64,000 nt of DNA from Streptomyces sp. NBC_01214 (GCF_026340975.1 NZ_JAPEOS010000002.1:514501-578500); one strand, 5' to 3'; counted from the first letter of the stretch, positions 35,659-44,672 are shown. The notes: generated by a model not told the origin, from the letters alone. Made by a program: numbers and translations.

Positions 35659-36235
35659 TTTTTCTACTTCCCCCGAAAATCGATGGAATCCGCTCATGTG
35701 AGAAACCCGGCCGCGCGGTTTATCTGCGGCCATCTTCCCTCGCGAAGATCGTCTGAACACGCGCCTGCGCGGAGGATTCACCTGAAATATTTCGCATGTG
35801 ACCCAGGTCGCGAAATGGGTAGCGCTTTACTTGGTTGGATTCCGGCCACCGGGGCGTTCCATTGCGCACCCTGCGCCCGACGCCTGCTCGGCCCCCGTCA
35901 CCCGTACGCGCCCGGCCCGTTCCGTCGGGCCGCGGCGTCCGGAAGTGGTCGTGCCGCACCGGTGTGCGCGGTCGGGTCGGCGGGGGTCGGGAGGGGGTGG
36001 CCGCGGCGCAGCGGTCCGGTGCGGTACACCGTCGACGTTCTGTCGCGCAGGCGAGTCCAGCCCTTGGGACGCAAGGGCTGGGCGTGCGAGAGTTACTGAT
36101 CGGTCACTGTCCGGTTCGCGACGATCCGATAACGACTGATGAACGGGCCTTTAACTGACATCTACGCGCGTTACGATCGCCGCGAAACCAGCGCCGGAAG
36201 AGGCGCTTTCGGTCAGTCTCGAAGGGACCCTCCTC
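35659..36235. other. Intergenic region, 577 bp, divergent promoters
   Basis: No convincing gene. The left end (35659-35830) is AT-richer and should hold the promoter of the small secreted genes. A plus-strand open frame at 35798-36139 is Arg/Gly-rich without domain or signal, so it is not called. Near the right end a CTACGCGCGT palindrome half-site precedes the nucleoside-binding lipoprotein gene. Confidence 0.45.
36162..36173. promoter_or_regulatory. Nucleoside-regulon box upstream of the binding lipoprotein
   Basis: CTACGCGCGTTA, matching the palindrome CTACGCGCGTAG at 10 of 12 positions, 62 bp before the TTG start. Related boxes precede the ABC operon (37367), deoA (41950) and add (60904). 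Confidence 0.55.
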
Positions 36236-37276
36236 TTGCGCCGGGTATCCAAGATCCTCTCCGCGTCCATCGCGACTGCGGCACTCGCCCTCACCGCCAC
36301 CGCCTGCGGTGAGTCGTCCACCGAGAGCTCCGGCTCCAGCGACGGCAAAATCAAGGTCGGCATGGCCTACGACGTCGGCGGCCGCGGCGACAACTCCTTC
36401 AACGACTCCGCCGCGCGTGGCCTGGACAAGGCCAAGGCGGACCTCGGTGTCGAGACCAAGGAGCTCACCGCCAAGACCGGTGAGACCCCGGCCGACCGCG
36501 AGCAGCGTCTCGCCTCCCTCGCCGAGGGCGGCTACAACCCCGTCATCGGTGTCGGCTTCGCCTACAAGGACGCGCTCGACAAGGCCGCGGCCAAGTACCC
36601 GAAGACCACCTTCGGCCTCGTGGACTCCGTCTCCGAGAAGCCGAACGTCTCCTCGATCGTCTTCACCGAGGAGCAGGGCTCTTACCTCGCCGGTGTCGCT
36701 GCCGCGCTGAAGTCCAAGGACGGCCAGATCGGCTTCATCGGTGGGGTGGACATCCCCCTGATCAAGAAGTTCGCCGCCGGCTTCCAGCAGGGCGTCAAGG
36801 ACACCAAGCCGGGTGCCAACGTCCAGATCCAGTACCTGTCCACCGGTACGGACATGTCTGGTTTCGGTGCCCCGGACAAGGGCAAGGCCGCTGCCAAGGG
36901 CATGCTCGACAAGGGCATCGACGTCGTCTACTCGGCCGCGGGCGGCTCCGGCGCCGGCGCCATCGAGGCCGTCGCCGCCAAGCCGGGCGCGTGGGCGATC
37001 GGTGTCGACTCGGACCAGGCCAAGGACCCGGCCCTGTCCAAGTACGCCGGCTCCATCCTGACCTCGGTCGTCAAGAACGTCGACACCGGTGTCTTCGAGC
37101 TCGTCAAGTCCGTCCAGGACGGCAAGCCGATGACCGGCACCCACTCCTACTCGCTCGCCGAGAACGGTGTCTCGCTGACGACCACGGGTGACCACCTCAA
37201 GGACATCCAGGCCCAGCTGGACGAGGCCAAGAAGAAGATCGTCGACGGCCAGATCAAGGTCGCCACGACCCTCTAA
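36236..37276 (+). CDS. BMP-family nucleoside-binding lipoprotein
   Basis: 346 residues. The start codon is TTG 36236, behind GAAGGGA; no ATG or GTG in frame would keep the signal peptide. The lipobox is LTATACG (Cys about 23). The BMP/PnrA fold is clear: VGMAYDVGGRGDNSFNDSA near residue 40, VGFAYKDALDKAA, FTEEQGSYLAGVAAAL, IGFIGGVDIPLIKKF and VDSDQAKDP. These proteins deliver purine or other nucleosides to an ABC importer; the ATPase and two permeases follow downstream. Confidence 0.92.
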   Translation: MRRVSKILSASIATAALALTATACGESSTESSGSSDGKIKVGMAYDVGGRGDNSFNDSAARGLDKAKADLGVETKELTAKTGETPADREQRLASLAEGGYNPVIGVGFAYKDALDKAAAKYPKTTFGLVDSVSEKPNVSSIVFTEEQGSYLAGVAAALKSKDGQIGFIGGVDIPLIKKFAAGFQQGVKDTKPGANVQIQYLSTGTDMSGFGAPDKGKAAAKGMLDKGIDVVYSAAGGSGAGAIEAVAAKPGAWAIGVDSDQAKDPALSKYAGSILTSVVKNVDTGVFELVKSVQDGKPMTGTHSYSLAENGVSLTTTGDHLKDIQAQLDEAKKKIVDGQIKVATTL

Positions 37277-37290
37277 CACGGGTCACACTG

Positions 37291-37327
37291 GGGGCCCGGA
37301 ACGGCTTCGGCCGACACTCCGGGCCCC
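37291..37327 (+). terminator. Terminator behind the binding-protein gene
   Basis: Stem GGGGCCCGGA / TCCGGGCCCC with a 17-nt loop, followed by TTT. It lies 15 bp after the lipoprotein stop, so the downstream ABC genes need their own promoter or readthrough. Confidence 0.75.
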
Positions 37328-37366
37328 TTTCCGTGTACGCATGCGGGCAGTTGAACATTTTTGCCA

Positions 37367-37384
37367 ATGCTACGCGCGTAGCAT
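37367..37384. promoter_or_regulatory. Nucleoside-regulon box upstream of the ABC operon
   Basis: Perfect 18-bp palindrome ATGCTACGCGCGTAGCAT, the longest of the four related boxes, 115 bp upstream of the ATPase gene and after the terminator of the binding-protein gene. Confidence 0.7.
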
Positions 37385-37498
37385 GTCTGGTCGCACGGTA
37401 GCTTTCGCCACCAGCGCCCGCGTTCCCGCCCGTTCCTCGCCCCGTCCGAGCCCGTCCCAGCCTCGTCCTCCCACGCTCCCGTCCTTGGAGAGTGCGCC

Positions 37499-39082
37499 AT
37501 CAAAGCCTCCAGTCCCAACGCCGTAGAACTCCGCGGCATCACCAAGCGTTTCCCCGGAGTCGTGGCCAACCACGACATCGACATCACCGTGCGCCGCGGC
37601 ACCGTGCACGCCCTCGTGGGCGAGAACGGCGCGGGCAAGTCGACCCTGATGAAGATCCTCTACGGCATGCAGAAGCCGGACGAGGGGACCATCACGGTCG
37701 ATGGCGAGCAGGTGGTCTTCCACGACCCCGGTGACGCCATCGACCGCGGCGTCGGCATGGTGCACCAGCACTTCATGCTCGCGGACTACCTCACCGTCCT
37801 CGAGAACGTCGTCCTCGGCTCCGAGAAGCTGTACGGCATCGGCGACAAGGCCCGCGCCAAGATCAAGGAGATCTCGGACGCGTACGGACTCGGCATCCGC
37901 CCGGACGTCCTCGTCGAGGACCTCGGCGTGGCCGAAAGGCAGCGGGTGGAGATCCTCAAGGTCCTCTTCCGCGGCGCCCGCACGCTGATCCTCGACGAGC
38001 CCACCGCGGTCCTGGTCCCGCAAGAGGTCAACGCGCTCTTCGACAACCTCCGCGAGCTGAAGGCCGAAGGCCTCACCGTCATCTTCATCTCGCACAAGTT
38101 GGGCGAGGTCCTGTCGGTCGCCGACGACATCACCGTCATCCGGCGCGGCACGACGGTCGGCACGGCGGACCCGGCGCACATCACGACCAAGCAGCTCGCC
38201 GAGCTGATGGTCGGCTCCGAGCTGCCCTCCCCGGAGACCCGCGAGTCGACGGTGACGGACGTCCCGATGCTCACGGTCGACGGTCTGTCGCTGAGCGCCG
38301 TCGACCCCGACGGCGCCGTCCGTGCGGTCCTCGACGGCATCACCTTCACCATCCACAAGGGCGAGGTCCTGGGCATCGCCGGCGTGGAGGGCAACGGCCA
38401 GTCCGAGCTCGTGGACGCCGTCATGGGCATGCGCCACCCGGACACCGGCGTGGTCACCCTCGACGGCAAGGACATCTCCACCGCGCCGACCCGCAAGCGT
38501 CGCGAGGACGGCATCGGCTGCATCCCCGAGGACCGCCACCGGCACGGCCTGCTCCTGGAGGCCCCCCTCTGGGAGAACCGCATCCTCGGCCACGTCACCG
38601 AGACGCCGAACTCCCGGGGCCCGATCCTCGACCTGAAGGCCGCCCGCAAGGACACCGAGCGGATCGTGCGCGAGTACGACGTCCGCACGCCCGGCATCGA
38701 GGTCACCGCGGCCTCGCTCTCCGGCGGCAACCAGCAGAAGCTGATCGTCGGCCGGGAGATGAGCCACAACCCCAAGCTGCTGATCGCCGCGCACCCCACC
38801 CGGGGCGTGGACGTCGGCGCGCAGGCGCAGATCTGGGACCAGATCCGCGAGGCGCGCCGCGAAGGCCTGGCGGTGCTGCTGATCTCCGCAGACCTGGACG
38901 AGCTGATCGGCCTCTCCGACACCCTGCGCGTGATGTACCGCGGCCGACTGGTCGCGGACGCCGACCCGGCCACCATCACCCCGGAGGAGCTCGGCTCGGC
39001 CATGACCGGTGCCGCCGCCGGACACCTTGAGCACGAAGAGAGCCCTGAGGGCACCGACGGCCCGGAGGACGAGGCCCGATGA
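37499..39082 (+). CDS. Nucleoside ABC transporter ATP-binding protein (two ABC domains)
   Basis: 527 residues if translation begins at the ATC codon 37499, which stands 6 bases behind GGAGAG. No ATG, GTG or TTG exists in frame upstream. The next start (GTG 37562) would cut off the first beta-strand, AVELRGITKRFPGVV. Domain 1 has Walker A GENGAGKST, the Q-loop region MVHQHFML and Walker B LILDEPTA. Domain 2 has GVEGNGQS in place of Walker A, the signature LSGGNQQK and LLIAAHPTRGVDVGA. The second Walker A is degenerate, as usual in sugar/nucleoside (RbsA-like) ATPases. It is the first gene of the ABC-cdd operon. Confidence 0.85.
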   Translation: MKASSPNAVELRGITKRFPGVVANHDIDITVRRGTVHALVGENGAGKSTLMKILYGMQKPDEGTITVDGEQVVFHDPGDAIDRGVGMVHQHFMLADYLTVLENVVLGSEKLYGIGDKARAKIKEISDAYGLGIRPDVLVEDLGVAERQRVEILKVLFRGARTLILDEPTAVLVPQEVNALFDNLRELKAEGLTVIFISHKLGEVLSVADDITVIRRGTTVGTADPAHITTKQLAELMVGSELPSPETRESTVTDVPMLTVDGLSLSAVDPDGAVRAVLDGITFTIHKGEVLGIAGVEGNGQSELVDAVMGMRHPDTGVVTLDGKDISTAPTRKRREDGIGCIPEDRHRHGLLLEAPLWENRILGHVTETPNSRGPILDLKAARKDTERIVREYDVRTPGIEVTAASLSGGNQQKLIVGREMSHNPKLLIAAHPTRGVDVGAQAQIWDQIREARREGLAVLLISADLDELIGLSDTLRVMYRGRLVADADPATITPEELGSAMTGAAAGHLEHEESPEGTDGPEDEAR

Positions 39083-40191
39083 AGAAGATCGACAAGGAGC
39101 GGCTGCTCCTGGGCGTCGCGGCCCCGCTGCTCGCGATCGTCGCCGCGTTTCTGATCACCGCCCTGGTGCTCGCGGTCACCGGCAAGGAGCCGTTCAGCGC
39201 CTTCGGGATCATGTTCGACTACGGCGTCAAGTCGGACAGCCAGGTCTACATCATCAACAAGTCGACGACGTACTACCTGGCGGGCGTCGCGGTGGCCATC
39301 GGCTTCCGCATGAACCTGTTCAACATCGGTGTCGACGGCCAGTACCGTCTCGCCGCCTTCTTCGCCGCCGCCGTCGGTGGCGCGCTGACGCTGCCGGGCA
39401 TCGTCCAGATCCCGCTGATCATCATCATCGGGATGATCGTCGGCGCCATGTGGGCGGGCATCGCCGGTGTCCTGAAGACCACCCGCGGTGTCAGCGAGGT
39501 CGTCTCCACGATCATGCTGAACTTCATCGCGACCTCGATCATCGCCTACCTGCTCCAGCCCGGCCGCCTCGGTCACCTGGACGCGGCCGGCACCAAGATC
39601 GCCACGAGCCCGCTGCCGGAGTCCTCGCACTTCTTCGAGTTCCCGACCACGCCGACCCCGATCTACGGCTTCGTCGTGATCGCGGCCCTCGCGGGTGTCG
39701 CGTACTGGTTCACGCTCTCCCGCACCCGTTTCGGCTTCGACCTGCGCACCGTCGGCCAGTCCGACACGGCCGCCGCCGCCAGCGGTGTCAACGTCAAGAA
39801 GATGGTCGTCACCTCCATGCTGATCTCCGGCGCCATCGCCGGTCTGATCGGCATGCCGACCCTGCTCAACGACTCGCACGAGTTCGGCGGCGACTTCCCC
39901 GTCGGCATCGGCTTCACCGGTATCGCCATCGCCCTGCTCGGCCGCAACCACCCGATCGGCATCGCGCTCGCCGCGATCCTGTGGAGCTTCCTGGAGCGCG
40001 GCGGCCAGCAGCTGGAGTTCGAGAACTACGACAGGGAGATCGTCGGCGTCATGCAGGGCGTGATCGTCCTCTGCGTCGTCATCGCCTACGAGGTCGTCCG
40101 CCGGTACGGCCTCAAGCGTCAGCAGCGCCAGGTCGGCGAGAAGCTCGCCGCCCAGGCCCGTTCCAACGACACGACGGAGGTGTCGGCGTGA
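39079..40191 (+). CDS. Nucleoside ABC transporter permease 1
   Basis: 370 residues, ATG 39079 overlapping the ATPase stop (ATGA). About ten membrane helices. Typical stretches include KSTTYYLAGVAVAIGFRMNLFNIGVDGQ, the conserved loop of BPD_transp_2 permeases, GVSEVVSTIMLNFIATSII, and VGIGFTGIAIALLGRNHPIGI. It pairs with the next permease to form the channel; the BMP lipoprotein supplies the substrate. Confidence 0.9.
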   Translation: MKKIDKERLLLGVAAPLLAIVAAFLITALVLAVTGKEPFSAFGIMFDYGVKSDSQVYIINKSTTYYLAGVAVAIGFRMNLFNIGVDGQYRLAAFFAAAVGGALTLPGIVQIPLIIIIGMIVGAMWAGIAGVLKTTRGVSEVVSTIMLNFIATSIIAYLLQPGRLGHLDAAGTKIATSPLPESSHFFEFPTTPTPIYGFVVIAALAGVAYWFTLSRTRFGFDLRTVGQSDTAAAASGVNVKKMVVTSMLISGAIAGLIGMPTLLNDSHEFGGDFPVGIGFTGIAIALLGRNHPIGIALAAILWSFLERGGQQLEFENYDREIVGVMQGVIVLCVVIAYEVVRRYGLKRQQRQVGEKLAAQARSNDTTEVSA

Positions 40192-41477
40192 CCGTCACCG
40201 CGAATTCCACCCCGCCGCCCGCGGCCCCCAAGGTGGCCGGCGGCAAGGGCGGTCGCACCCGCCTCTCCCTGCCCTGGATCCTGCTGATCGTCGCGGGCGG
40301 GTTCATCGCCCTGTCCGCCGTGCGGGCCCTCACCGGCGCGCAGGACCTCACCTCGGCCGGCCAGATCAGCGCCGCGCTCTCGCTCGCCGTACCGATCGGC
40401 CTCGCCGGTCTCGGTGGTCTGTGGGCCGAGCGGGCGGGCGTGGTCAACATCGGCCTCGAAGGCATGATGATCCTCGGCACCTTCTTCGGTGCCTGGGCCG
40501 GCTGGCAGACCAGCCCCTGGATCGGCGTCCTCGCCGGCATCCTGGGCGGCATGTTCGGCGGTCTGCTGCACGCGGTCGCCACCGTCACGTTCGGCGTCGA
40601 CCACATCATCTCCGGCATCGCGATCAACATCCTGGCGGTCGGTGTCACCACCTACTTCGCCAAGCTGTGGTTCAACACCGGTGAGGCGGCGGCCAAGGGC
40701 GGCAGCCCCAAGCAGTCCCCGCCGGCCGAGGACATCACCTCGATCAGCATCCCCGGCCTGTCCGACTGGTTGGCCGACATCGAGAAGCACCACTGGTTCC
40801 TGGTCTCGGACCTCGCGGGCGTCCTCGGCGGCCTGGTCACCAACCTCTCGCTGCTGACGATCGTCGCCGTGCTGCTGCTCGTCGGCACGTTCTTCGTGCT
40901 GTGGAAGACCGCGTTCGGTCTGCGGCTGCGCTCCTGCGGTGAGAACCCGATCGCGGCGGAGTCGCTGGGCGTCAACGTCTACAAGTACAAGTACATCGCC
41001 GTGATCGTCTCCGGCGGCCTCGCCGGTCTCGGCGGCGCGTTCCTCTCGCTGGTCACCTCGCACATCTACAACGAGGGCCAGACCGGTGGTCGCGGTTACA
41101 TCGGCCTCGCGGCGATGATCTTCGGTAACTGGCGGCCGGGCGGCCTCGCGATGGGCGCGGGCCTGTTCGGCTTCGCCGACGCGCTCCAGCTGCGCGGCGG
41201 CGGTGAGTCCGTGCACGCGCTGCTCCTGCTGCTGTTCGCGATCCTCGTCGCGATCGCGGCCTGGAAGGCGTACCGGAAGCGCTGGATCACCTCCTCGATC
41301 GCCATCGTCATCGGTGTCGGCGTGTTCATCTGGTACCTGGGCACGGAGACCGTCCCGGTCGAGTTCGTCAGCGCCACGCCCTACGTGGTCACGCTGCTGG
41401 TGCTGTCGCTCTCGGCGCAGCGCCTGCGCATGCCCAAGGCGGACGGCATGCCGTACCGCAAGGGTCAGGGCAAGTGA
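40188..41477 (+). CDS. Nucleoside ABC transporter permease 2
   Basis: 429 residues from GTG 40188, overlapping the permease-1 stop. After a Pro/Ala-rich N-terminus there are about ten helices with GGLWAERAGVVNIGLEGMM and GVDHIISGIAINILAVGV. RLRSCGENPIAAESLGVNV carries the EAA-like coupling loop, and GRGYIGLAAMIFGNWRPGG follows. These are standard for the RbsC/YufQ-type second permease. The stop overlaps the cdd GTG. Confidence 0.9.
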   Translation: MTVTANSTPPPAAPKVAGGKGGRTRLSLPWILLIVAGGFIALSAVRALTGAQDLTSAGQISAALSLAVPIGLAGLGGLWAERAGVVNIGLEGMMILGTFFGAWAGWQTSPWIGVLAGILGGMFGGLLHAVATVTFGVDHIISGIAINILAVGVTTYFAKLWFNTGEAAAKGGSPKQSPPAEDITSISIPGLSDWLADIEKHHWFLVSDLAGVLGGLVTNLSLLTIVAVLLLVGTFFVLWKTAFGLRLRSCGENPIAAESLGVNVYKYKYIAVIVSGGLAGLGGAFLSLVTSHIYNEGQTGGRGYIGLAAMIFGNWRPGGLAMGAGLFGFADALQLRGGGESVHALLLLLFAILVAIAAWKAYRKRWITSSIAIVIGVGVFIWYLGTETVPVEFVSATPYVVTLLVLSLSAQRLRMPKADGMPYRKGQGK

Positions 41478-41872
41478 CGTCCGGCCCGTCGGTGGACTGG
41501 GAAGCACTGCGTACGGCGGCCCGGGACGCGATGTCCCGGGCGTACGCCCCGTACTCGGGCTTCCCGGTCGGGGTCGCCGCCCTGGTGGACAACGGCCGCG
41601 TCGTGACCGGCTGCAACGTCGAGAACGCCAGCTACGGGCTGGGCCTGTGCGCCGAGTGCGGGCTGGTCTCTTCCCTCCAGGCCACCGGCGGCGGCCGCCT
41701 CACGCACTTCACGTGCGTGGACGGCAAGGGCGAGATCCTCGTCCCGTGCGGCCGCTGCCGCCAGCTGCTCTACGAATTCGGCGGCGACGAGCTGCTGGTG
41801 GAGACCCCGGACGGGGTCCTCCCGCTGGCGGCGATGCTGCCGCAGGCCTTCGGGCCCGACCACCTGAGATAG
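41474..41872 (+). CDS. cdd: Cytidine deaminase
   Basis: 132 residues from GTG 41474. The zinc site is complete: NASYGLGLCAECG (C-x-E) and LVPCGRCRQLLYEF (PCxxC). The opening YAPYSGFPVGVAAL and GCNVENASYG bind the ribose and base. It deaminates cytidine and deoxycytidine to uridine and deoxyuridine, and is translated together with the nucleoside importer. A hairpin follows directly. Confidence 0.95.
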   Translation: MTSGPSVDWEALRTAARDAMSRAYAPYSGFPVGVAALVDNGRVVTGCNVENASYGLGLCAECGLVSSLQATGGGRLTHFTCVDGKGEILVPCGRCRQLLYEFGGDELLVETPDGVLPLAAMLPQAFGPDHLR

Positions 41873-41878
41873 CCGTGC

Positions 41879-41916
41879 CGACGGCCCTTCGCCCCTGCCG
41901 GGGCGGAGGGCCGTCG
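41879..41916 (+). terminator. Terminator after cdd
   Basis: Stem of 10 perfect pairs CGACGGCCCT / AGGGCCGTCG extended by an inner CGCCCC / GGGGCG pair set, then TACTT. It separates cdd from deoA. Confidence 0.75.
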
Positions 41917-41949
41917 TACTTCCGTTCCTGAACCCCTCACCTCCCCCTC

Positions 41950-41963
41950 TCTATGCGCGTAGA
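41950..41963. promoter_or_regulatory. Nucleoside-regulon box at the deoA leader
   Basis: TCTATGCGCGTAGA, a 14-bp palindrome with one asymmetric base, 12 bp before the deoA ATG and next to its AAGGAAG ribosome site. A protein bound here could block transcription close to the start. Confidence 0.6.
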
Positions 41964-41975
41964 AGGAAGCACCTC

Positions 41976-43253
41976 ATGGACGTCATCTCCGTCATCCGGA
42001 CCAAGCGGGACCGCGGTGAGCTGAGCCCCGAGCAGATCGACTGGGTCATCGATGCGTACACCCGCGGTGTCGTGGCCGACGAGCAGATGTCGGCGCTGGC
42101 GATGGCCATCCTGCTCAACGGCATGAACCGGACCGAGATCGCCCGCTGGACCGCGGCGATGATCGCCTCCGGCGAGCGCATGAACTTCGACTCCCTCTCC
42201 CGCCCGACCGCCGACAAGCACTCCACGGGCGGCGTCGGCGACAAGATCACCCTCCCGCTCGCCCCGCTCGTCGCCGCGTGCGGCGCGGCCGTGCCCCAGC
42301 TGTCCGGCCGCGGCCTCGGCCACACCGGCGGCACCCTCGACAAGCTGGAGTCCATCCCCGGCTGGCGCGCGCTGCTCTCCAACGAGGAGATGCTGCACGT
42401 CCTGGACACCACCGGCGCCGTCATCTGTGCGGCCGGCGACGGCCTGGCCCCGGCGGACAAGAAGCTCTACGCGCTGCGCGACGTCACCGGCACGGTCGAG
42501 GCCATCCCGCTGATCGCCTCCTCGATCATGTCGAAGAAGATCGCCGAGGGCACCGGCTCGCTCGTCCTGGACGTCAAGGTCGGTACCGGCGCCTTCATGA
42601 AGAACATCGAGGACGCCCGCGAGCTGGCCCGCACCATGGTCGGCCTCGGCACCGACTCGGGCGTCAAGACCGTCGCGCTCCTCACCGACATGTCCACCCC
42701 GCTGGGCCTGACCGCCGGAAACGCCCTCGAAGTCCGCGAGTCCGTCGAGGTGCTGGCCGGCGGCGGCCCCGCCGACGTGGTCGAGCTGACCATCGCGCTC
42801 GCCAAGGAGATGCTGGACGCGGCGGGCATCAAGGACGCCGACCCGGCGAAGGCCCTGGCCGACGGCTCCGCGATGGACCACTGGCGCCGGATGATCGCGG
42901 CCCAGGGCGGCGACCCGGACGCGACCCTCCCGGTCGCCCGCGAGCAGCACGTGGTCACCGCCCCCGAGTCGGGCGTCCTGACCCGCCTGGACGCGTACGG
43001 GGTCGGCGTCGCCGCCTGGCGCCTGGGCGCCGGCCGCGCACGCAAGGAGGACCCGGTGCAGGCGGGCGCGGGCGTCGAGCTCCACGCGAAGCCCGGCGAC
43101 ACGGTGACGGCGGGCCAGCCGCTGATGACCCTGCACACGGACACCCCGGAGAAGTTCGACTACGCCCTCGCCTCCCTGGCGGGCACGTACGACATCGCTC
43201 CGGCGGGCACGGCCTTCTCCGCCACCCCGATCGTCCTGGACCGCATCGCCTGA
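41976..43253 (+). CDS. deoA: Thymidine phosphorylase
   Basis: 425 residues from ATG 41976, with AAGGAAG upstream. The pyrimidine-nucleoside phosphorylase signature SGRGLGHTGGTLDKLESI is intact; KHSTGGVGDKITLPLAPLVA binds phosphate. DVTGTVEAIPLIASSIMSKKIAEG, LVLDVKVGTGAFMK and the C-terminal lid with LHAKPGDTVTAGQPL complete the fold. It converts thymidine or deoxyuridine plus phosphate to the base and deoxyribose 1-phosphate. It continues the pathway begun by the importer and Cdd. Confidence 0.95.
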   Translation: MDVISVIRTKRDRGELSPEQIDWVIDAYTRGVVADEQMSALAMAILLNGMNRTEIARWTAAMIASGERMNFDSLSRPTADKHSTGGVGDKITLPLAPLVAACGAAVPQLSGRGLGHTGGTLDKLESIPGWRALLSNEEMLHVLDTTGAVICAAGDGLAPADKKLYALRDVTGTVEAIPLIASSIMSKKIAEGTGSLVLDVKVGTGAFMKNIEDARELARTMVGLGTDSGVKTVALLTDMSTPLGLTAGNALEVRESVEVLAGGGPADVVELTIALAKEMLDAAGIKDADPAKALADGSAMDHWRRMIAAQGGDPDATLPVAREQHVVTAPESGVLTRLDAYGVGVAAWRLGAGRARKEDPVQAGAGVELHAKPGDTVTAGQPLMTLHTDTPEKFDYALASLAGTYDIAPAGTAFSATPIVLDRIA

Positions 43254-43274
43254 CCTGCGGCTTTCGTTTCGCGC

Positions 43275-43308
43275 GAACGGGACCGGTGGACCCCCACCGG
43301 TCCCGTTC
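43275..43308. terminator. Bidirectional terminator after deoA
   Basis: Perfect 15-bp stem GAACGGGACCGGTGG / CCACCGGTCCCGTTC with a 4-nt loop, between deoA and the convergent hypothetical gene. Confidence 0.85.
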
Positions 43309-43336
43309 GGCATCTGGGGACCCCCGGTCCCCGGTC

Positions 43337-43939
43337 TCAGAGCCGCGGCAGGGCCTCGCCCGGCTTCGGCTCCCGGCGCTGTTCCAGCCAGAACAGATAG
43401 CCCCGCAGGTAGGCCTCCAGCCCGTCGTCGATGTAGGCGACGAAGTCCCGGTGGCCCTGTGCGGCGTCGTGGTAGTGCCCGAGGTACTTCGGGTCGTTGT
43501 TGTAGCCCCAGTGGGGGTGGGTGTCCGCGCCCCAGTCGGCGGCTATCGCCACGGCCCATGCACGGACCCGACCCCGGTCCGCCCACCAGGTGCGGACGGA
43601 CTCCACGGTCCAGTGGTCGTCGCCGTCCCAGTTGTAGCCCTCGCAGAGATCCAGCGAGGCCCCGCACAGCAGGTCGAGGACCTGGGCCTCGTCCGTCGGC
43701 TGGCGGAAGACGAACACCCCGCCGAAGCCGCCGCCGTGATCGTCGTCGTAACAGATGTGGTCGGGGGCGTCCATCCGCCCGAGGGCCATCTCGTCGGTCT
43801 CGCCGGCGTAGAACGGGCCGGGCACGTTGCGCCAGTTCCGTTCCTCCCACACCCCCCGGAACGTCTCGGCCCGCAGGGGGGACCCGGTCTCGGCGAGTCG
43901 GCGGGCGGTGGGGAGCGGATCCCAGTAGGCAGGCTTCAT
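43337..43939 (-). CDS. Hypothetical cytoplasmic protein
   Basis: 200 residues from ATG 43939. Soluble, rich in Trp, Asp and Tyr (ICYDDDHGGGFGG, CEGYNWDGDDHW, WWADRGRVRAWAVA), ending in a helical tail (AYLRGYLFWLEQRREP). No signal peptide or membrane helix. No catalytic motif recognised. The GxDDHGGG-like stretch could bind metal, but this is only an impression. It diverges from the STAS-domain gene. Confidence 0.65.
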   Translation of the reverse strand: MKPAYWDPLPTARRLAETGSPLRAETFRGVWEERNWRNVPGPFYAGETDEMALGRMDAPDHICYDDDHGGGFGGVFVFRQPTDEAQVLDLLCGASLDLCEGYNWDGDDHWTVESVRTWWADRGRVRAWAVAIAADWGADTHPHWGYNNDPKYLGHYHDAAQGHRDFVAYIDDGLEAYLRGYLFWLEQRREPKPGEALPRL

Positions 43940-43995
43940 CGCGTCATTGTGCGCGGCCGCCGATGAGTTCCGGCGGGCGGGGGAGTCACCTCCTC

Positions 43996-44334
43996 GTGAC
44001 GATCCGACGACTCGTGCGGCCCGGCCCCGCACCGGCCGACCCGCAGGACACCGCGCTGCTGTGCGCGCGCCTGGCCCGGCTGTACGAGGACGGGGCGCGC
44101 GCCGTGGAGTGCGACGCGCGGGCCGTCACCGCGCCGGGCCTGGGCACCGTCGAGGTGCTGGCCCGGCTCCGGCTGACCGCCCGGGGGCGGCCGCTGCGGG
44201 TGACCGGGGCCGCGCCCGCCCTCCGGGCCCTACTGGACCTCGTGGGCCTCGTCGAGCTGCTCGGGGAGGCCGAACAGCGGGAACCACCGCGCGGTGTCCA
44301 GGAAGGCGTTGAGCCCGACGATCTTGCCGTCTGA
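43996..44334 (+). CDS. STAS-domain (anti-anti-sigma-like) protein
   Basis: 112 residues from GTG 43996. It has the length and pattern of a compact STAS domain: a beta-strand/helix start, then AVECDARAVTAPGLGTVEVLARLRLTA, where other members have D-S/T-x-G-x-x-x-L, and LRVTGAAPALRALLDLVGLVELL at the end. The phosphorylated Ser position is not conserved clearly. The 3' end overlaps the remains of a convergent sigma-factor gene by about 100 bp. It may once have worked with that sigma factor, but this is inference. Confidence 0.6.
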   Translation: MTIRRLVRPGPAPADPQDTALLCARLARLYEDGARAVECDARAVTAPGLGTVEVLARLRLTARGRPLRVTGAAPALRALLDLVGLVELLGEAEQREPPRGVQEGVEPDDLAV

Positions 44335-44580
44335 GATCTCCAGCAACTGGAGCGCCCACGGGGTGTGGCCCGGCCGCCCGTCCTCGCGCGGACGGTACTG
44401 GCCGAAGGCGGGCAGGCCGTTCGCCGTGGTCGGGACGAGCCGGGAGTCCTTGCAGCCGATGCCCTGGTTCAGGTGCCAGGCCGCGATGTCCGAGCCGCGA
44501 GATGTCGTAGGCCTCGAAGGCGGAGAGGTACCGCTCCAGCAGCTTCGCCTGGTCCGCATCGAGCGGATCCGCGGGGTCAT
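44230..44580 (-). pseudogene. Remnant of an ECF sigma factor with SnoaL-like C-terminus
   Basis: In one minus frame AKLLERYLSAFEAYD matches the start of the C-terminal SnoaL-like domain of TIGR02960-type ECF sigma factors. Then the frame changes near 44500, and AAWHLNQGIGCKDSRLVPT, AFGQYRPREDG and WALQLLEISDGKIVGLNAF continue in another frame to the stop at 44230. About 25 residues are missing between the two parts. The sigma2 and sigma4 regions are gone altogether: homology stops at about 44580. The gene is dead and marks one edge of the inserted region. Confidence 0.75.
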
Positions 44581-44604
44581 CGCCAGGGGCAAGTGCCCCT
44601 GGCG
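44581..44604 (-). terminator. Hairpin at the left edge of the island
   Basis: Perfect 10-bp arms CGCCAGGGGC / GCCCCTGGCG with a 4-nt loop. It lies 68 bp beyond the stop of the minus-strand CGNR-like gene and directly where similarity to the sigma remnant ends. Confidence 0.55.
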
Positions 44605-44672
44605 AGTTGCACATTGCGGTCCACGACACAACAGGTCCTCGCGCTGAGACCTAGCTTTTGAGCCATTGATCA

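Noticed and set aside
35798..36139. Open frame of 113 codons on the plus strand before the nucleoside-binding gene
   Set aside because: Arg/Gly-rich with no domain, signal peptide or ribosome site, in a region that must hold promoters; typical chance frame of high-G+C DNA.
37562..39082. GTG 37562 as the start of the ABC ATPase
   Set aside because: It would remove the first beta-strand of the ABC fold, and no ribosome site stands before it.
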